64,000 nucleotides of DNA from [Pasteurella] aerogenes (GCA_900637275.1 LR134362.1:310001-374000), one strand, 5' to 3'. Counted from the stretch's first letter, positions 8,632-17,913 are shown. Notes: a model not told the origin generated them from the letters alone. A program made the numbers and translations.

Positions 8632-8703
8632 AAGGCAATTAAGGCAATTAAGGCAATTAAGGCAATTAAGGCAATTAAGGCAATTAAGGCAATTAAGGCA
8701 ATT
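8632..8703 (+). repeat. Tandem repeat, 8 copies of a 9-bp unit
   Basis: AAGGCAATT is repeated eight times without a mismatch between the convergent ends of rnhA and manA. The last copy overlaps the final codons and the stop of manA. On the manA strand each unit contains TAA in the reading frame, so changes in copy number would not alter the protein. Just before it, 8600-8627, an imperfect hairpin (CATGATGGG with CCCACCATG) lacks a T run. Confidence 0.95.
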
Positions 8704-9895
8704 TTGCGATCACCGCATAGCCACGCTGGTTGCCCTCTATTTGATAGTCACAGCCAGCACAAATAAACGCCGATTCGCCTTGTTTTAATTCAAGTGCGGT
8801 CTGATTTTGGCGAATTTTTAGCGAACCTTCCATCACCAATAAAATCTCGGCACTTTGCGCGTGTAAATCTAGTTGGTTTTGCGCCTGATAACGTAAGTTG
8901 CTTAAAGCAAAATCTTCAGCCGGTGTGTCATAGGTCATGATGGCGTTTTGCTCATCTGCAGCCGGAATAATTTGCGGAATAATTTCGCGGCAATCGACTA
9001 CTTTGAGTAGTTCTGGAATATCCACGTGTTTCGGCGTTAATCCGCCACGAATAACATTGTCAGAACACGCCATCAATTCAATATTTTGACCGCGTAAATA
9101 GGCATGAGGAATGCCGGCATCTTGATAAATACCTTCACCTTGTTTGACCTGTACAATATTAAATAAATAAAAACAAACCAGTCCGGCATCTAATTTATCT
9201 TCGGAAATTTCCATGGTCTCCATGCAGTACAACACCCAATAATCCGGATTATCCAAAGAAAATTGGTTATTTTTATACCGCACTTTATGTTCAGCAATAA
9301 TCGGCAATAACCAACTTGCTAACTGCGCTTGATCCGCTTGCATAATTTGTGCGTAAAAAGAATGCAGATCTTGCTGTTGGAGCTTTTCTGCTAGCGCGTT
9401 TAATGAGGGACGTTGTTGCAATGTAGCGATAATTTGCGCTTTGGGTTTGAACCCATGGAGCAGCCAAAAATCTGATAAGGCGATCATCATTTCTGGTTTA
9501 TGATTACGATCTTTATAGGTGCGCTTTGGATCTTTTAAATCAACAAATGCTGCATTTTCGCGTGCAAATCCAATTTCAGCTTGCTGTTTGGTGGGGTGCA
9601 ATTGGATAGAAAGCGGTTTTTCAACGTCAAGAATTTTGAGCAAATATGGTAGTTCATCGCCGAAACGAGCGCGGCTGGATTGACCAAGTGCGGTCGGATT
9701 TTGACTTAAAAATTGTGTTAAAGGTTGTTGGGTTCCGTTGACCTCAATCATGGATGGGGCAGAGGGATGGGCGCCAAGCCACCATTCTGCATAATGCGCC
9801 TCGGTTTTTGGCTGTCCCAAGAAGTTAGGAAGATAATCTTTTCCGCCCCAAATATAATGTTGTAAGCTACCGTTTAGTTTATAAATTCCGGTCAT
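8693..9895 (-). CDS. manA: Mannose-6-phosphate isomerase, class I
   Basis: A 400-residue zinc enzyme that interconverts mannose-6-phosphate and fructose-6-phosphate, so mannose taken up by the neighbouring PTS enters glycolysis. Metal ligands are visible in IQLHPTK (Q98, H100), HKPEMM and the later GIPHAYL. The active-site arginine lies in DNVIRGGLTPKHVD. A good ribosome site (AAAAGGAAC) precedes the ATG. It follows yobD by 11 bases on the same strand. Its last codons and stop are built from the 9-bp tandem repeat. Confidence 0.95.
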   Translation of the reverse strand: MTGIYKLNGSLQHYIWGGKDYLPNFLGQPKTEAHYAEWWLGAHPSAPSMIEVNGTQQPLTQFLSQNPTALGQSSRARFGDELPYLLKILDVEKPLSIQLHPTKQQAEIGFARENAAFVDLKDPKRTYKDRNHKPEMMIALSDFWLLHGFKPKAQIIATLQQRPSLNALAEKLQQQDLHSFYAQIMQADQAQLASWLLPIIAEHKVRYKNNQFSLDNPDYWVLYCMETMEISEDKLDAGLVCFYLFNIVQVKQGEGIYQDAGIPHAYLRGQNIELMACSDNVIRGGLTPKHVDIPELLKVVDCREIIPQIIPAADEQNAIMTYDTPAEDFALSNLRYQAQNQLDLHAQSAEILLVMEGSLKIRQNQTALELKQGESAFICAGCDYQIEGNQRGYAVIAKLP

Positions 9896-9906
9896 AGTTG
9901 TTCCTT

Positions 9907-10365
9907 TTATGATTTGTATCCGCCGAAAAATTGCACGACTTGTTCACGATCATGTTCGTTAGTGAGTTGCATCAGCAAGCGTTTTCCATTTTTTAAATCG
10001 ACGACAAGTAAGTTTTTTTCAGCAAGGTTAATTTGATGGATTGTCGCATAGTTGAAATACCAATTACCATAAAAAAAGCCATTTTCTTTTAATACTAGCA
10101 TTGGCGAACGGATAAATGCGGCATAAATGCTGAGAATAATCAGCATAGCGAGTAAAAATAGCGTAGTGGGATTGATATTAGATTGGGTTTGATAAATTAA
10201 TAGTAAAATCAATCCAATAAAAATTAAGGCATCTGATTTTGCTCGTTTTTCTAACCGCACTTTTAAGTGGGTTTTGCCTTTGAGACGGTCCATGCCGATT
10301 TGATCATAAATCGCAAAAGCAAAAAACAATAAAATCCCAGCTAGGAGAAAAATGTTAATTATCAT
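9907..10365 (-). CDS. yobD: UPF0266 membrane protein YobD
   Basis: A 152-residue inner-membrane protein of unknown function with about three hydrophobic segments near residues 5-22, 42-60 and 65-84. It matches E. coli YobD, for example FAFAIYDQ near 15 and GFFYGNW near 95. E. coli yobD also lies next to manXYZ, so the link with mannose uptake is conserved. I chose ATG 10365, which aligns with E. coli; a TTG four codons upstream would place the start beside the manZ terminator. Probably co-transcribed with manA. Confidence 0.85.
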   Translation of the reverse strand: MIINIFLLAGILLFFAFAIYDQIGMDRLKGKTHLKVRLEKRAKSDALIFIGLILLLIYQTQSNINPTTLFLLAMLIILSIYAAFIRSPMLVLKENGFFYGNWYFNYATIHQINLAEKNLLVVDLKNGKRLLMQLTNEHDREQVVQFFGGYKS

Positions 10366-10370
10366 GTTGA

Positions 10371-10408
10371 TAAGCAAAAATAAAAGGCACGAGACATTCC
10401 CGTGCCTT
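10371..10408 (-). terminator. Terminator after manZ
   Basis: An 8-bp stem (AAGGCACG, 10385-10392, with 10401-10408) around an eight-base loop is followed on the minus strand by TTTTATTTTTGC. It separates manXYZ from yobD-manA, though some read-through is likely. Confidence 0.75.
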
Positions 10409-10416
10409 GCGTAAAA

Positions 10417-11253
10417 TTAAGCCAGAATACCGGTCCAAGCACCGAAAATACCGATGACGAAGAAGCCGATAATAATCCAAAGAGCGTTCACACGATTGCG
10501 CAATAACCACATACAGGCAAAGGTGAGCAATAATGGTAACAAACCCGGCATTAAGCTGTCTAAGATGGATTGAACAGTGGTCGTTTCAACGGTTCCATCT
10601 TGTTTTTCAATCACGGAAACCACGAGTGGAACATTAATACTTGTCCATTTTTGCACCAACGCCCCCATGATAAACAGACCGAGAATGGAAGCGCCTTCAG
10701 TTAATTTTTGTAATAACCCGCCGCTCATATCTTGTACAACGTTCAACCCTTTTTTGTAACCGTAGGTGACGCCGAAATAACGAGTGGCTAAACGCACGAG
10801 ATTGAACAGAATAAAGAATAAAATCGGACCGAGGATATTCCCGTTAACCGCCAAACCTGCACCTAGCGCCGCAAAAACGGGACGAGCGGTTCCCCAATAA
10901 ATTGGGTCGCCCACACCCGCTAATGGCCCCATTAAACCGACTTTGATCCCGTTAATAGCGGCGTCGTCAATCGGTTTACCGTTGGCGCGTTCTTCTTCCA
11001 TCGCAATGGTTACGCCCAAGACCGGCGCGGCGACGAAAGGTTGAGTATTAAAGAATTCTAAATGGCGTTTGATTGCATCTTTACGCTCTTGTGAGTTTGG
11101 ATCCGGATACAAACGTTTGATGACCGGTACCATAGAATAAGCAAAACCAAGGGCTTGCATACGCTCAAAGTTCCAAGAACCTTGAAATAGATTTGAGCGG
11201 AGAACGACCGCATTTAAATCGCGTTGGGTTACTTTTTTAATTTCAGTTGTCAT
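10417..11253 (-). CDS. manZ: Mannose PTS subunit IID
   Basis: A 278-residue membrane subunit of the mannose-family phosphotransferase system. The conserved blocks NFERMQALGFAYSMVP near residue 28 and GPLAGVGDPIYWGTARP near 110 identify IID. With IIC (ManY) it forms the sugar channel that passes mannose, glucose and related sugars while IIAB phosphorylates them. It ends at a terminator and starts 12 bases after manY. Confidence 0.95.
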   Translation of the reverse strand: MTTEIKKVTQRDLNAVVLRSNLFQGSWNFERMQALGFAYSMVPVIKRLYPDPNSQERKDAIKRHLEFFNTQPFVAAPVLGVTIAMEEERANGKPIDDAAINGIKVGLMGPLAGVGDPIYWGTARPVFAALGAGLAVNGNILGPILFFILFNLVRLATRYFGVTYGYKKGLNVVQDMSGGLLQKLTEGASILGLFIMGALVQKWTSINVPLVVSVIEKQDGTVETTTVQSILDSLMPGLLPLLLTFACMWLLRNRVNALWIIIGFFVIGIFGAWTGILA

Positions 11254-11265
11254 TTTTTTACCCTC

Positions 11266-12069
11266 TTAATCTAATCTATTATCAAGATCGTTGTTATTAT
11301 TGCTAACCACTTGTACAACTTGTTTGCTTTGGTTGTATTTTGGGTGAAGTTGGATATAAAGAATTGCCATAATGGTACCGAGTACACCAAGTGCTACTAG
11401 GTTGAAATCGGTGAATGCCGCAATGACAAAACCAGCATAGAAAAATGGCATTAAATGTCCAGCGCGCATCATGTTAATTACCATAGCATAACCGACGACC
11501 GCAATAAATCCGCCGGCAATTTTAAGACCGGTTGTGACCACTTCAGGAATCGCGTTTAACATTGATTGCACCACATCAGTGCCCGCGGTCATCGCGACCA
11601 CTAATGCTGGAATTGCGATACGCATGGCTTGTAAAATTAACGCGGAACAGTGGATCCAATCCAATTTGCGGAGATCTCCGCTTTGTACTGCTTTATCTGC
11701 AGCGTGTTGGAAACCAACGGTAATAGCACGTACGACATAGGTTAAGACTTGTCCGGCTGCCGCTAATGGAATCGCGATGGCGATACCGGTTGAAATATCT
11801 TGCCCGCCAACGATAACTAAAATAGTAGAAATAACGGAAGCTAAGGCGGCATCCGGTGCTAATGCTGCACCGATATTCATCCAGCCAAGGGCTAATAACT
11901 CAAGTGCGCCGCCGACTTTGATGCCGGTGGTAATATCGCCTAAGACCAAGCCGATTAGCGTACAAGCGATTAATGGACGGTGGGTTTGCCACTCATCAAG
12001 AATTGATCCCATGCCGCAAATACAGGCGATGAGGAACACGAGGATAATCTGTAATGTTGAAATTTCCAT
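11266..12069 (-). CDS. manY: Mannose PTS subunit IIC
   Basis: A 267-residue membrane permease with several hydrophobic segments. IIC features include LIACTLIGLVLGDITTGIKV near residue 33 and ALGWMNIGAALAPDAALAS near 60. It makes up the translocation path with ManZ. The C-terminal 25 residues are polar (QVVQVVSNNNNDLDNR), a plausible cytoplasmic tail. It lies between manX and manZ with 10-12 base gaps, consistent with one operon. Confidence 0.95.
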   Translation of the reverse strand: MEISTLQIILVFLIACICGMGSILDEWQTHRPLIACTLIGLVLGDITTGIKVGGALELLALGWMNIGAALAPDAALASVISTILVIVGGQDISTGIAIAIPLAAAGQVLTYVVRAITVGFQHAADKAVQSGDLRKLDWIHCSALILQAMRIAIPALVVAMTAGTDVVQSMLNAIPEVVTTGLKIAGGFIAVVGYAMVINMMRAGHLMPFFYAGFVIAAFTDFNLVALGVLGTIMAILYIQLHPKYNQSKQVVQVVSNNNNDLDNRLD

Positions 12070-12079
12070 GCTAAATTCC

Positions 12080-13051
12080 TTAAATTAAATTGTTTTTCTT
12101 TAATAAATCCATCATATGCTGACGAGTATCGTTCGAGACTTTACGCACATCAAGTTCAACGCCCATAGCATCAATTGCTTTGAAGGCATCAATGTCTTTA
12201 TCATCTACTGCGACTGCACTGGTGATCATTTTTTTACCATCTTTATATGCCATGCCGCCGATATTGATTGATTTCATATCAAATCCCGCTTCCAGCAGCG
12301 TTAACACATCCGTTGGATTGGTAAATAACAACATCACGCGATCATTGGCATACTCCGGATTGTTATATACACGCACCATTTTGGCGACATCTACCACGTG
12401 AGCAGTCACGCCCGGAGGGGCAACGCTTTTAAGCATGGTAGAACGCACGCTATCTTTCGCCACATCATCATTAACCACAATAATTCGGCTTACTTTGCTT
12501 TCTTTTGTCCAGCGTGTTGCGACTTGTCCATGAATTAAACGGTCATCAATACGCGCTAAACCAATGGTCATATGCCCACCGGCAGTCGCGTTTTGCGGCG
12601 CTGCTTGTGGTGTAGGTGCGGCTTGCGGTACTGCCGGTTGTTCCGCTTCTTCCACGTAACGTAATGCTCGTACGCCAGTACGTCCGGTTTCTAATGCAAT
12701 CGCAACGAGTTCGGATAAACTTGGGCCATCATCTCTTGCCATAAAGGTTTCTACTAACATCGGTACGTTGACGCCAGTAACAATATCCATATTCTCTTTA
12801 CCTTCAGAGACACGGTTAGCGGCATTGAACGGGCTACCTCCCCAAGTATCGACTAAAAACAGCACTTCATCACAATGAGAAAGTGTTGTGGTCAGTTTTT
12901 CTTGGTATTTTTGCATAATGGTTTCAGCATTTTCACCGGGAACAAAATCAATGGTTGCAACATTCTCTTGTTCGCCGATAAGCATTTCAGTTGTTTTTAG
13001 CAACTGTTCTGCCGCCACACCATGGGTCGCTATTATAATAGCAATGGTCAT
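12080..13051 (-). CDS. manX: Mannose PTS subunit IIAB
   Basis: A 323-residue cytoplasmic protein with IIA and IIB domains joined by an Ala/Pro/Gln linker near residues 138-157. The IIA phosphoryl site is H10 (IATHG) and the IIB site is H174 (RLIHGQV). It relays phosphate from HPr to the incoming sugar. A strong ribosome site (AAGGAG) precedes the ATG. It is first in the operon, and the upstream region holds two CRP sites and a good -10. Confidence 0.96.
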   Translation of the reverse strand: MTIAIIIATHGVAAEQLLKTTEMLIGEQENVATIDFVPGENAETIMQKYQEKLTTTLSHCDEVLFLVDTWGGSPFNAANRVSEGKENMDIVTGVNVPMLVETFMARDDGPSLSELVAIALETGRTGVRALRYVEEAEQPAVPQAAPTPQAAPQNATAGGHMTIGLARIDDRLIHGQVATRWTKESKVSRIIVVNDDVAKDSVRSTMLKSVAPPGVTAHVVDVAKMVRVYNNPEYANDRVMLLFTNPTDVLTLLEAGFDMKSINIGGMAYKDGKKMITSAVAVDDKDIDAFKAIDAMGVELDVRKVSNDTRQHMMDLLKKNNLI

Positions 13052-13093
13052 ATCGACTCCTTAATTAAAAATAAAATTTTCAAATAGCGATGC

Positions 13094-13099
13094 ATTCTA
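13094..13099 (-). promoter_or_regulatory. -10 element of manXYZ
   Basis: TAGAAT on the minus strand gives a predicted start near 13087. Measured from there, the nearer CRP site is centred at -41.5, the exact class II position, where a good -35 is not needed. Confidence 0.6.
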
Positions 13100-13120
13100 A
13101 AGTAAAATGAAGTCTAATAA

Positions 13121-13136
13121 TGTGACACAGATCACA
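13121..13136 (-). promoter_or_regulatory. CRP site 1 of manXYZ
   Basis: TGTGACACAGATCACA is a perfect TGTGA-N6-TCACA palindrome, centred 41.5 bases before the predicted manX start. Confidence 0.85.
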
Positions 13137-13162
13137 TTATTGTTATCATAGTAAGTGAAATT

Positions 13163-13178
13163 TGTGCAATAGATCACA
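13163..13178 (-). promoter_or_regulatory. CRP site 2 of manXYZ
   Basis: TGTGCAATAGATCACA has nine of ten consensus bases. Its centre is 42 bases, four helical turns, from site 1, so both CRP dimers would lie on one face of the DNA. Confidence 0.7.
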
Positions 13179-13263
13179 CTTTCTTCTGATTTTATAAAAT
13201 TTATTTTAAAATTAAAATTAATTTATAAAAATTGGCATAAATCTTGCGGGAAATAACTGGCGG

Positions 13264-13299
13264 ATAATAAAAAGACCTACTTTAAAAAAGTAGGTCTTT
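13264..13299 (-). terminator. Terminator of hemCDXY
   Basis: A 13-bp stem (13271-13283 with 13287-13299) is followed on the minus strand by TTTTATTATT. It lies 19 bases after the hemY stop. Confidence 0.85.
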
Positions 13300-13317
13300 C
13301 AGGTAGAAGAAATTAAC

Positions 13318-14598
13318 TTATTTATTTTCTAAAAGTGCGGTCGAATTTTGTTCCGTTTTTTCGTTTTCTGTGACTTGTAAGGCTTGAACGGACATCACCG
13401 ATTTTAAGCTTTCTTCGCGCACTTGTTTGGCTAAGGCATGATCACCATTTTGCTCAAACACATAAGCCGCCATGGTAGCATCATTAGCTTCCAATTGTTG
13501 TTTGTGATTTTCTAAAATGGTTTTAAAGACATTACTCGCTTTGCCGAATTCATTATTGCGCACATATAAATACCCCAATGCACGATGAATGAAGCAACGT
13601 TGATCGCCTTGTGCCTGTTTTGCTCTTTTTTCAACGAATTTAAGCAGTTTGCTGTTATCTGTCGGTTGTAAGCGAGTAATTTGTGTATATAACGCTTTTG
13701 CCAACGGGTTGCTATCATCTAGTTTTTTCAGCGCGTCAAGAGTTAATTCATAAGCACTTTCATGATCATTACTATCAATTAAACGTGCAATTAAACCGGT
13801 TTTAACATACAGATCATTTTGGCGTTTGCGTGGTTGATTTTCCCACCATTCAAGTAAACCGTCCACGCCTTCTTCATTCATTTTTTCATCAAGTAAACCG
13901 TCTTCCACTTGGCGTTGCAATTGGGTGAAGTTTTCGTTGCTGTATAAACCAACACTTTCGACTTGATCTAAAATTTTATCTAATGCCTGATAAGCTTTGG
14001 ATTGCAGATAAATATCCACTGCCAGTTTAAGCACTTCTTTATTTTTATGCGCCATCACCAACAAGCTATCCACAGAACTGCGCGCTGCCGGTAGTTTTTT
14101 CTGTTGCAATAAAATGCGTGTTCGAGCAATTTCGACAATCAAGCTGTCCGTACCAGCAAGTTCGGTGGCTTCAATTAAATAGCGGTTCGCGCTAAACTCA
14201 TCCCCACGTTGTTGTGCAGCTTCGGCCGCTTTAATAAAGTTCAACACCGGCTCATCAGAATGTTTGGCATTTTTACCGATTAATTTTTCCGCTTTAGAAT
14301 AGTCGCCTTCGTTCATGCGCATTAACCCTTCTAGGGTTTGTTTTTGCGCTTTAAGGCGTTTGCGGCGGGAGAACCAACCGTAAGTGTTGCTACTTAAGCG
14401 ACAAAAACGGGTAATAATCCACTCAATACCATAAATAATTGCCAACGCAATAACAAAGAAGACGACCAAAGTAGTAATTGACATTTCGATGCTATAACTA
14501 CCGGTTTCAATTAATACATAACCTTGTTTACCGGAGAGATAAGGCCCTGCGATTAAGCCGGCGAGTAACACCAGCATTAAAAATAGCGTTCTAAACAT
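13318..14598 (-). CDS. hemY: HemY, TPR membrane protein of the heme operon
   Basis: A 426-residue protein with two N-terminal membrane segments near residues 3-20 and 40-60, followed by a soluble helical domain with TPR-like repeats, for example GDYSKAEKLIGKNAKHSDEP near 98. It belongs to the proteobacterial HemY_N family, which differs from the oxygen-dependent protoporphyrinogen oxidase also named HemY. Its role in heme synthesis is not settled. It is last of hemCDXY, 12 bases after hemX. An uptake signal encodes part of the C-terminal tail. Confidence 0.88.
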   Translation of the reverse strand: MFRTLFLMLVLLAGLIAGPYLSGKQGYVLIETGSYSIEMSITTLVVFFVIALAIIYGIEWIITRFCRLSSNTYGWFSRRKRLKAQKQTLEGLMRMNEGDYSKAEKLIGKNAKHSDEPVLNFIKAAEAAQQRGDEFSANRYLIEATELAGTDSLIVEIARTRILLQQKKLPAARSSVDSLLVMAHKNKEVLKLAVDIYLQSKAYQALDKILDQVESVGLYSNENFTQLQRQVEDGLLDEKMNEEGVDGLLEWWENQPRKRQNDLYVKTGLIARLIDSNDHESAYELTLDALKKLDDSNPLAKALYTQITRLQPTDNSKLLKFVEKRAKQAQGDQRCFIHRALGYLYVRNNEFGKASNVFKTILENHKQQLEANDATMAAYVFEQNGDHALAKQVREESLKSVMSVQALQVTENEKTEQNSTALLENK

Positions 14599-14610
14599 AA
14601 TCTATTTCCT

Positions 14611-16182
14611 CTACTGTTGTGGCTCGTTATTAGCCGGTTGTTCGGTGTTTGTTGGCGTATCCGTTTCTGAAGGTGCAACCTCATTTGGCGTACTGCTTTG
14701 TGGGGCGGTATTTGACTCACTTGGCGCATTTGCATCAGTTGCAGCAGCATCCGGCGCATTTGCTTCGGTTAAGGCTTTATCCACAGAAAGCTCAATTTTT
14801 TGTACTTCTGATGGTTGTTTATTAAGCAGTTTATCTAACGTATTTAAGCTGCTTAATTGATTTGGTGTATCCACATAAATAGATTGCTCCGACAATTCAT
14901 CCAAGGATTTGAGGAATTGTTCTGCGACATTAGTGGTGGTATCAAAATAGGTTCTAATCCATGATGCCACAGTTTCTAAGGATTGTTTATATAATTCGTT
15001 TTGCTGGCGTGGTACTGCCAAAATAGCAATTTGCAAACGCAAACGAATATTTTCTCTTAAGTAAATATCTTGGTTAGGGGCTAATAAGGCTTTGGTCTCA
15101 GTGCCACGTGGTGTAATGCGGATAAAGTGGTTTAAGAATGAAGTGGCGCTTTTTTCCGCATTTTGTTTCCAATCGTCAATAGAATCACTGAGTTGATCAC
15201 TATTATTTGGATCGTCAAAATTGACATTTAATACCGTGAGTTCATCAATCGTATTGGCAAGTTGCGACAAGCGTTGCATCACCGCATTTTGATCCACATT
15301 ATTTAATGATAAAAGTTGTTTTAAATCGTTATTGATTGCGCTACGTACCGCTCCGGCTTTTGGGTCCGATACTTTGGCTAAGGTTTCATCCGCAACCTTA
15401 AGTAAAGAAACCACAGTATCAATATCGTTATCCAAAACTAATTTTCTTAAGGCATTATTTAATAAAAAATCCGTTTCGGACAATAGCCAATCGTTTGGTT
15501 GTTCCGCTTTAGTTGCAGATGCCAATTGACCAATTTGTGCTTTTAACCCATCAATTTCTTGGTTTTTACCCGCAACAGTTTGGGTTAATTGAGCGATTTC
15601 CTGTTGTGCATTTTTTTGGAAAGTTAGCAATTGGCTAAGTTGTTCGCGTTCTTGACTAAAATCCGGTAAATCAAGCGGCGCATTCGGTGCTTTTCCGCTG
15701 ACTTGTTGCTCAAGTGCGGTCATTTTTTGCTGCATTTGTACCACTTGTTGTTGACCGAAATAATAGCCGGCGCCGCCAAGCCCTAAGGCAATAAGAATGG
15801 CTAACACTGCTAAACCAGAACCGCCTTTTTTCACAACGACAGGCTGGCTTGGTGGATTGTTTTCCGGCTTTTTCTCCACGCTTTTTTCAACTGGCTTTTC
15901 AACAGTTGTTTCAACGGTTTTTTCCGTTGAAACATGGTCATTTGTTTGAGGGGATTTATCGGCATTGTCCATTGTGCGTTTTTCCTCTTTCTTTTCTTGG
16001 CTATTTGTGGCTTGGGTAACGTTATCGGCAGTACGGTTTTTTGCTTTGTCATCTGCAGAAGACGTTAGATCATTTTCTTTTGTTGAATCTGCTGAATTAT
16101 GGTTATGCTCGTTTTCAGCTGGAGTGAGTTTTTTCGGCGGCAACGTTTTTTTCTCCGTTGGTTTAGTATTCTTCTCAGCCAT
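14611..16182 (-). CDS. hemX: HemX-like membrane protein with long low-complexity ends
   Basis: A 523-residue protein related to E. coli HemX (393 residues). About 125 polar N-terminal residues, rich in Lys, Glu, Thr and Asn with repeats such as EKPVEKSVEKKPE, precede one membrane helix near 128-147. Then come a coiled coil near 150-220 and the conserved HemX domain. The last 50 residues are Ala/Thr/Pro/Asn-rich. The helix and coiled coil suggest a membrane anchor with an extracytoplasmic domain. HemX was once named a methyltransferase, but no SAM motif is visible. Function is unresolved. Confidence 0.85.
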   Translation of the reverse strand: MAEKNTKPTEKKTLPPKKLTPAENEHNHNSADSTKENDLTSSADDKAKNRTADNVTQATNSQEKKEEKRTMDNADKSPQTNDHVSTEKTVETTVEKPVEKSVEKKPENNPPSQPVVVKKGGSGLAVLAILIALGLGGAGYYFGQQQVVQMQQKMTALEQQVSGKAPNAPLDLPDFSQEREQLSQLLTFQKNAQQEIAQLTQTVAGKNQEIDGLKAQIGQLASATKAEQPNDWLLSETDFLLNNALRKLVLDNDIDTVVSLLKVADETLAKVSDPKAGAVRSAINNDLKQLLSLNNVDQNAVMQRLSQLANTIDELTVLNVNFDDPNNSDQLSDSIDDWKQNAEKSATSFLNHFIRITPRGTETKALLAPNQDIYLRENIRLRLQIAILAVPRQQNELYKQSLETVASWIRTYFDTTTNVAEQFLKSLDELSEQSIYVDTPNQLSSLNTLDKLLNKQPSEVQKIELSVDKALTEANAPDAAATDANAPSESNTAPQSSTPNEVAPSETDTPTNTEQPANNEPQQ

Positions 16183-16219
16183 AATTTATTCCTTGATTTT
16201 TGTTGAAAATAAAATGCAG

Positions 16220-16969
16220 CTAGGCATTTTGCAATAAAGTGTGTAACAAAGCCTGATTATCTGCCTTTGGCGAAATCGTTACATTTTGCCATCCCGATTT
16301 TTTCGCAAATGTCGCAATTCTACGACTTACGGTAATTAGTTGACAGCTTTTTAACCAATTATGTTCTTTTTCCGGTACAAAATCCATAAGTGACAGCAAA
16401 ATTTCCATACTGGTGACAATAACGGTTTGCACGCCAGCACGTTGACATAAGCTGGTTTGTTCCTGATTATTTGGATAAACAATGGGAACACGTCGATAAC
16501 ATTCGAGATAATCCACTTCCGCACCGCGTTGTTGTGCTTGCTCGGCAAATAGCTCTCGTCCGCCATTGCCGCGTAATATTAAAATCTGTTTTCCGTGCAA
16601 TGTTTGCATGGCGGGCAGCTCAAGTAAACCTTCGCTGGTTTCTTGTTGGAACGGATAATAAATCATTTGTTCGGTATTGGCGGCAAAATATTCGGCAGTG
16701 CGTTGTCCAACAGTAAAATAACACAAATCGTCGCGCCAATGAAATCCTGTCTGTTTTAGGGTTTGCGCCGCGTATTCCACGGCATTTTTTGACACTGCAA
16801 AGACATAATCCTGTGCTTTTAGTTGTGCCAGTTTATTTGGTAATTGATTTAATTCGCTTCCCGCTTCAATGGAAAATAAAGGTAAATGAATGGCGACAAT
16901 ACCTGCTTTATTTAGCATCTCAACTAATTGTATTCCCCGTGCATCGGGGCGCGTGACCAATACCGCCAT
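16220..16969 (-). CDS. hemD: Uroporphyrinogen-III synthase
   Basis: A 249-residue cytoplasmic enzyme that closes hydroxymethylbilane to uroporphyrinogen III, inverting ring D. Sequence identity in this family is low; recognisable parts are VTRPDARG at the N-terminus, FAVSKNAVEYA near residue 57 and TSMEILLSLM near 189. The identification rests mainly on its position, 11 bases after hemC in hemCDXY, and on its length (E. coli 246). Confidence 0.9.
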   Translation of the reverse strand: MAVLVTRPDARGIQLVEMLNKAGIVAIHLPLFSIEAGSELNQLPNKLAQLKAQDYVFAVSKNAVEYAAQTLKQTGFHWRDDLCYFTVGQRTAEYFAANTEQMIYYPFQQETSEGLLELPAMQTLHGKQILILRGNGGRELFAEQAQQRGAEVDYLECYRRVPIVYPNNQEQTSLCQRAGVQTVIVTSMEILLSLMDFVPEKEHNWLKSCQLITVSRRIATFAKKSGWQNVTISPKADNQALLHTLLQNA

Positions 16970-16980
16970 AAGTTTCTCAC

Positions 16981-17913
16981 CTAGTCTTGATAAATAGATT
17001 GTAAGATTTTATCACCACCTTGCGCTAACAGTTGCTCGGCGATACGAATGCCCAAATCTTGCGCATTTTCCACCGCACTTTTTCCTTCGGCGCGTAAAAT
17101 TTTTGAACCATCCAGCTCACCGATCAGTGCGCGCAAATAAAGTTCGTTATTTTGGCGAATGGTATAACAACCGATTGGGACTTGGCAGCCACCTTGCAGG
17201 CGATTGTTGAGCGCGCGTTCCGCCAACACGCAATAAGTGGTATCGATATCGGCAAGAGGCGCGAGCAACTGTTGCACTTGTTGGTCATCCGCGCGACATT
17301 CAATTCCAATAGCGCCTTGTCCTGCCGCCGGCAGAGAGGTTTCGACCTCGACAAAATCCGTGATACGTTCGGCTAATCCCAAGCGAATGAGGCCTGCGGA
17401 TGCTAAGATAATCGCATCATATTCCCCATTATCCAATTTGGATAAGCGGGTTCCTACGTTGCCGCGCAAGGAACGAATATCTAAATCTGGGCGCCATGCT
17501 TTGAGTTGGCATTGGCGGCGCAAACTGGAGGTTCCGACAATTGCCCCTTGTGGTAACGATGCCAAATTAGCAAATTGATTTGACACAAAGGCATCACGCG
17601 GATCTTCTCGTTGGCAAATCACGCTGAGGGTTAATCCTTGCGGAAATTGCATAGGTACATCTTTCATGGAATGTACCGCAATATCCGCCTCTCCATTGAG
17701 CAATGCGTTTTCTAATTCTTTGACAAATAACCCTTTTCCGCCAATTTTTGCTAAGGGCGTATCTAAAATGACATCACCTTTTGTGACCATAGGTACCAAA
17801 ACGATTTCAAGCGCCGGATAAAGGTTGGCAAGGCGGTCTTTGATATGGTTGGCTTGCCAAAGCGCTAATGGACTTTGACGGGTGGCAATTTTCAAGATAG
17901 TTTTATTTGTCAT
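16981..17913 (-). CDS. hemC: Hydroxymethylbilane synthase (porphobilinogen deaminase)
   Basis: A 310-residue enzyme that joins four porphobilinogen molecules into hydroxymethylbilane. Key features are the N-terminal IATRQSPLALWQ, catalytic D85 in HSMKDVP, the arginine-rich GTSSLRRQCQ near 127, and C243 in GGCQVPIG, which carries the dipyrromethane cofactor. First gene of hemCDXY, divergent from cyaA. The 233 bases between them must hold both promoters, but I could not resolve a convincing -10/-35 pair. Confidence 0.96.
   Translation of the reverse strand: MTNKTILKIATRQSPLALWQANHIKDRLANLYPALEIVLVPMVTKGDVILDTPLAKIGGKGLFVKELENALLNGEADIAVHSMKDVPMQFPQGLTLSVICQREDPRDAFVSNQFANLASLPQGAIVGTSSLRRQCQLKAWRPDLDIRSLRGNVGTRLSKLDNGEYDAIILASAGLIRLGLAERITDFVEVETSLPAAGQGAIGIECRADDQQVQQLLAPLADIDTTYCVLAERALNNRLQGGCQVPIGCYTIRQNNELYLRALIGELDGSKILRAEGKSAVENAQDLGIRIAEQLLAQGGDKILQSIYQD

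Noticed and set aside
8632..8703. Tandem repeat as a phase-variation switch of manA
   Set aside because: The unit is 9 bp, in frame, at the very 3' end, and each copy contains a stop; slippage could not switch the gene on or off.
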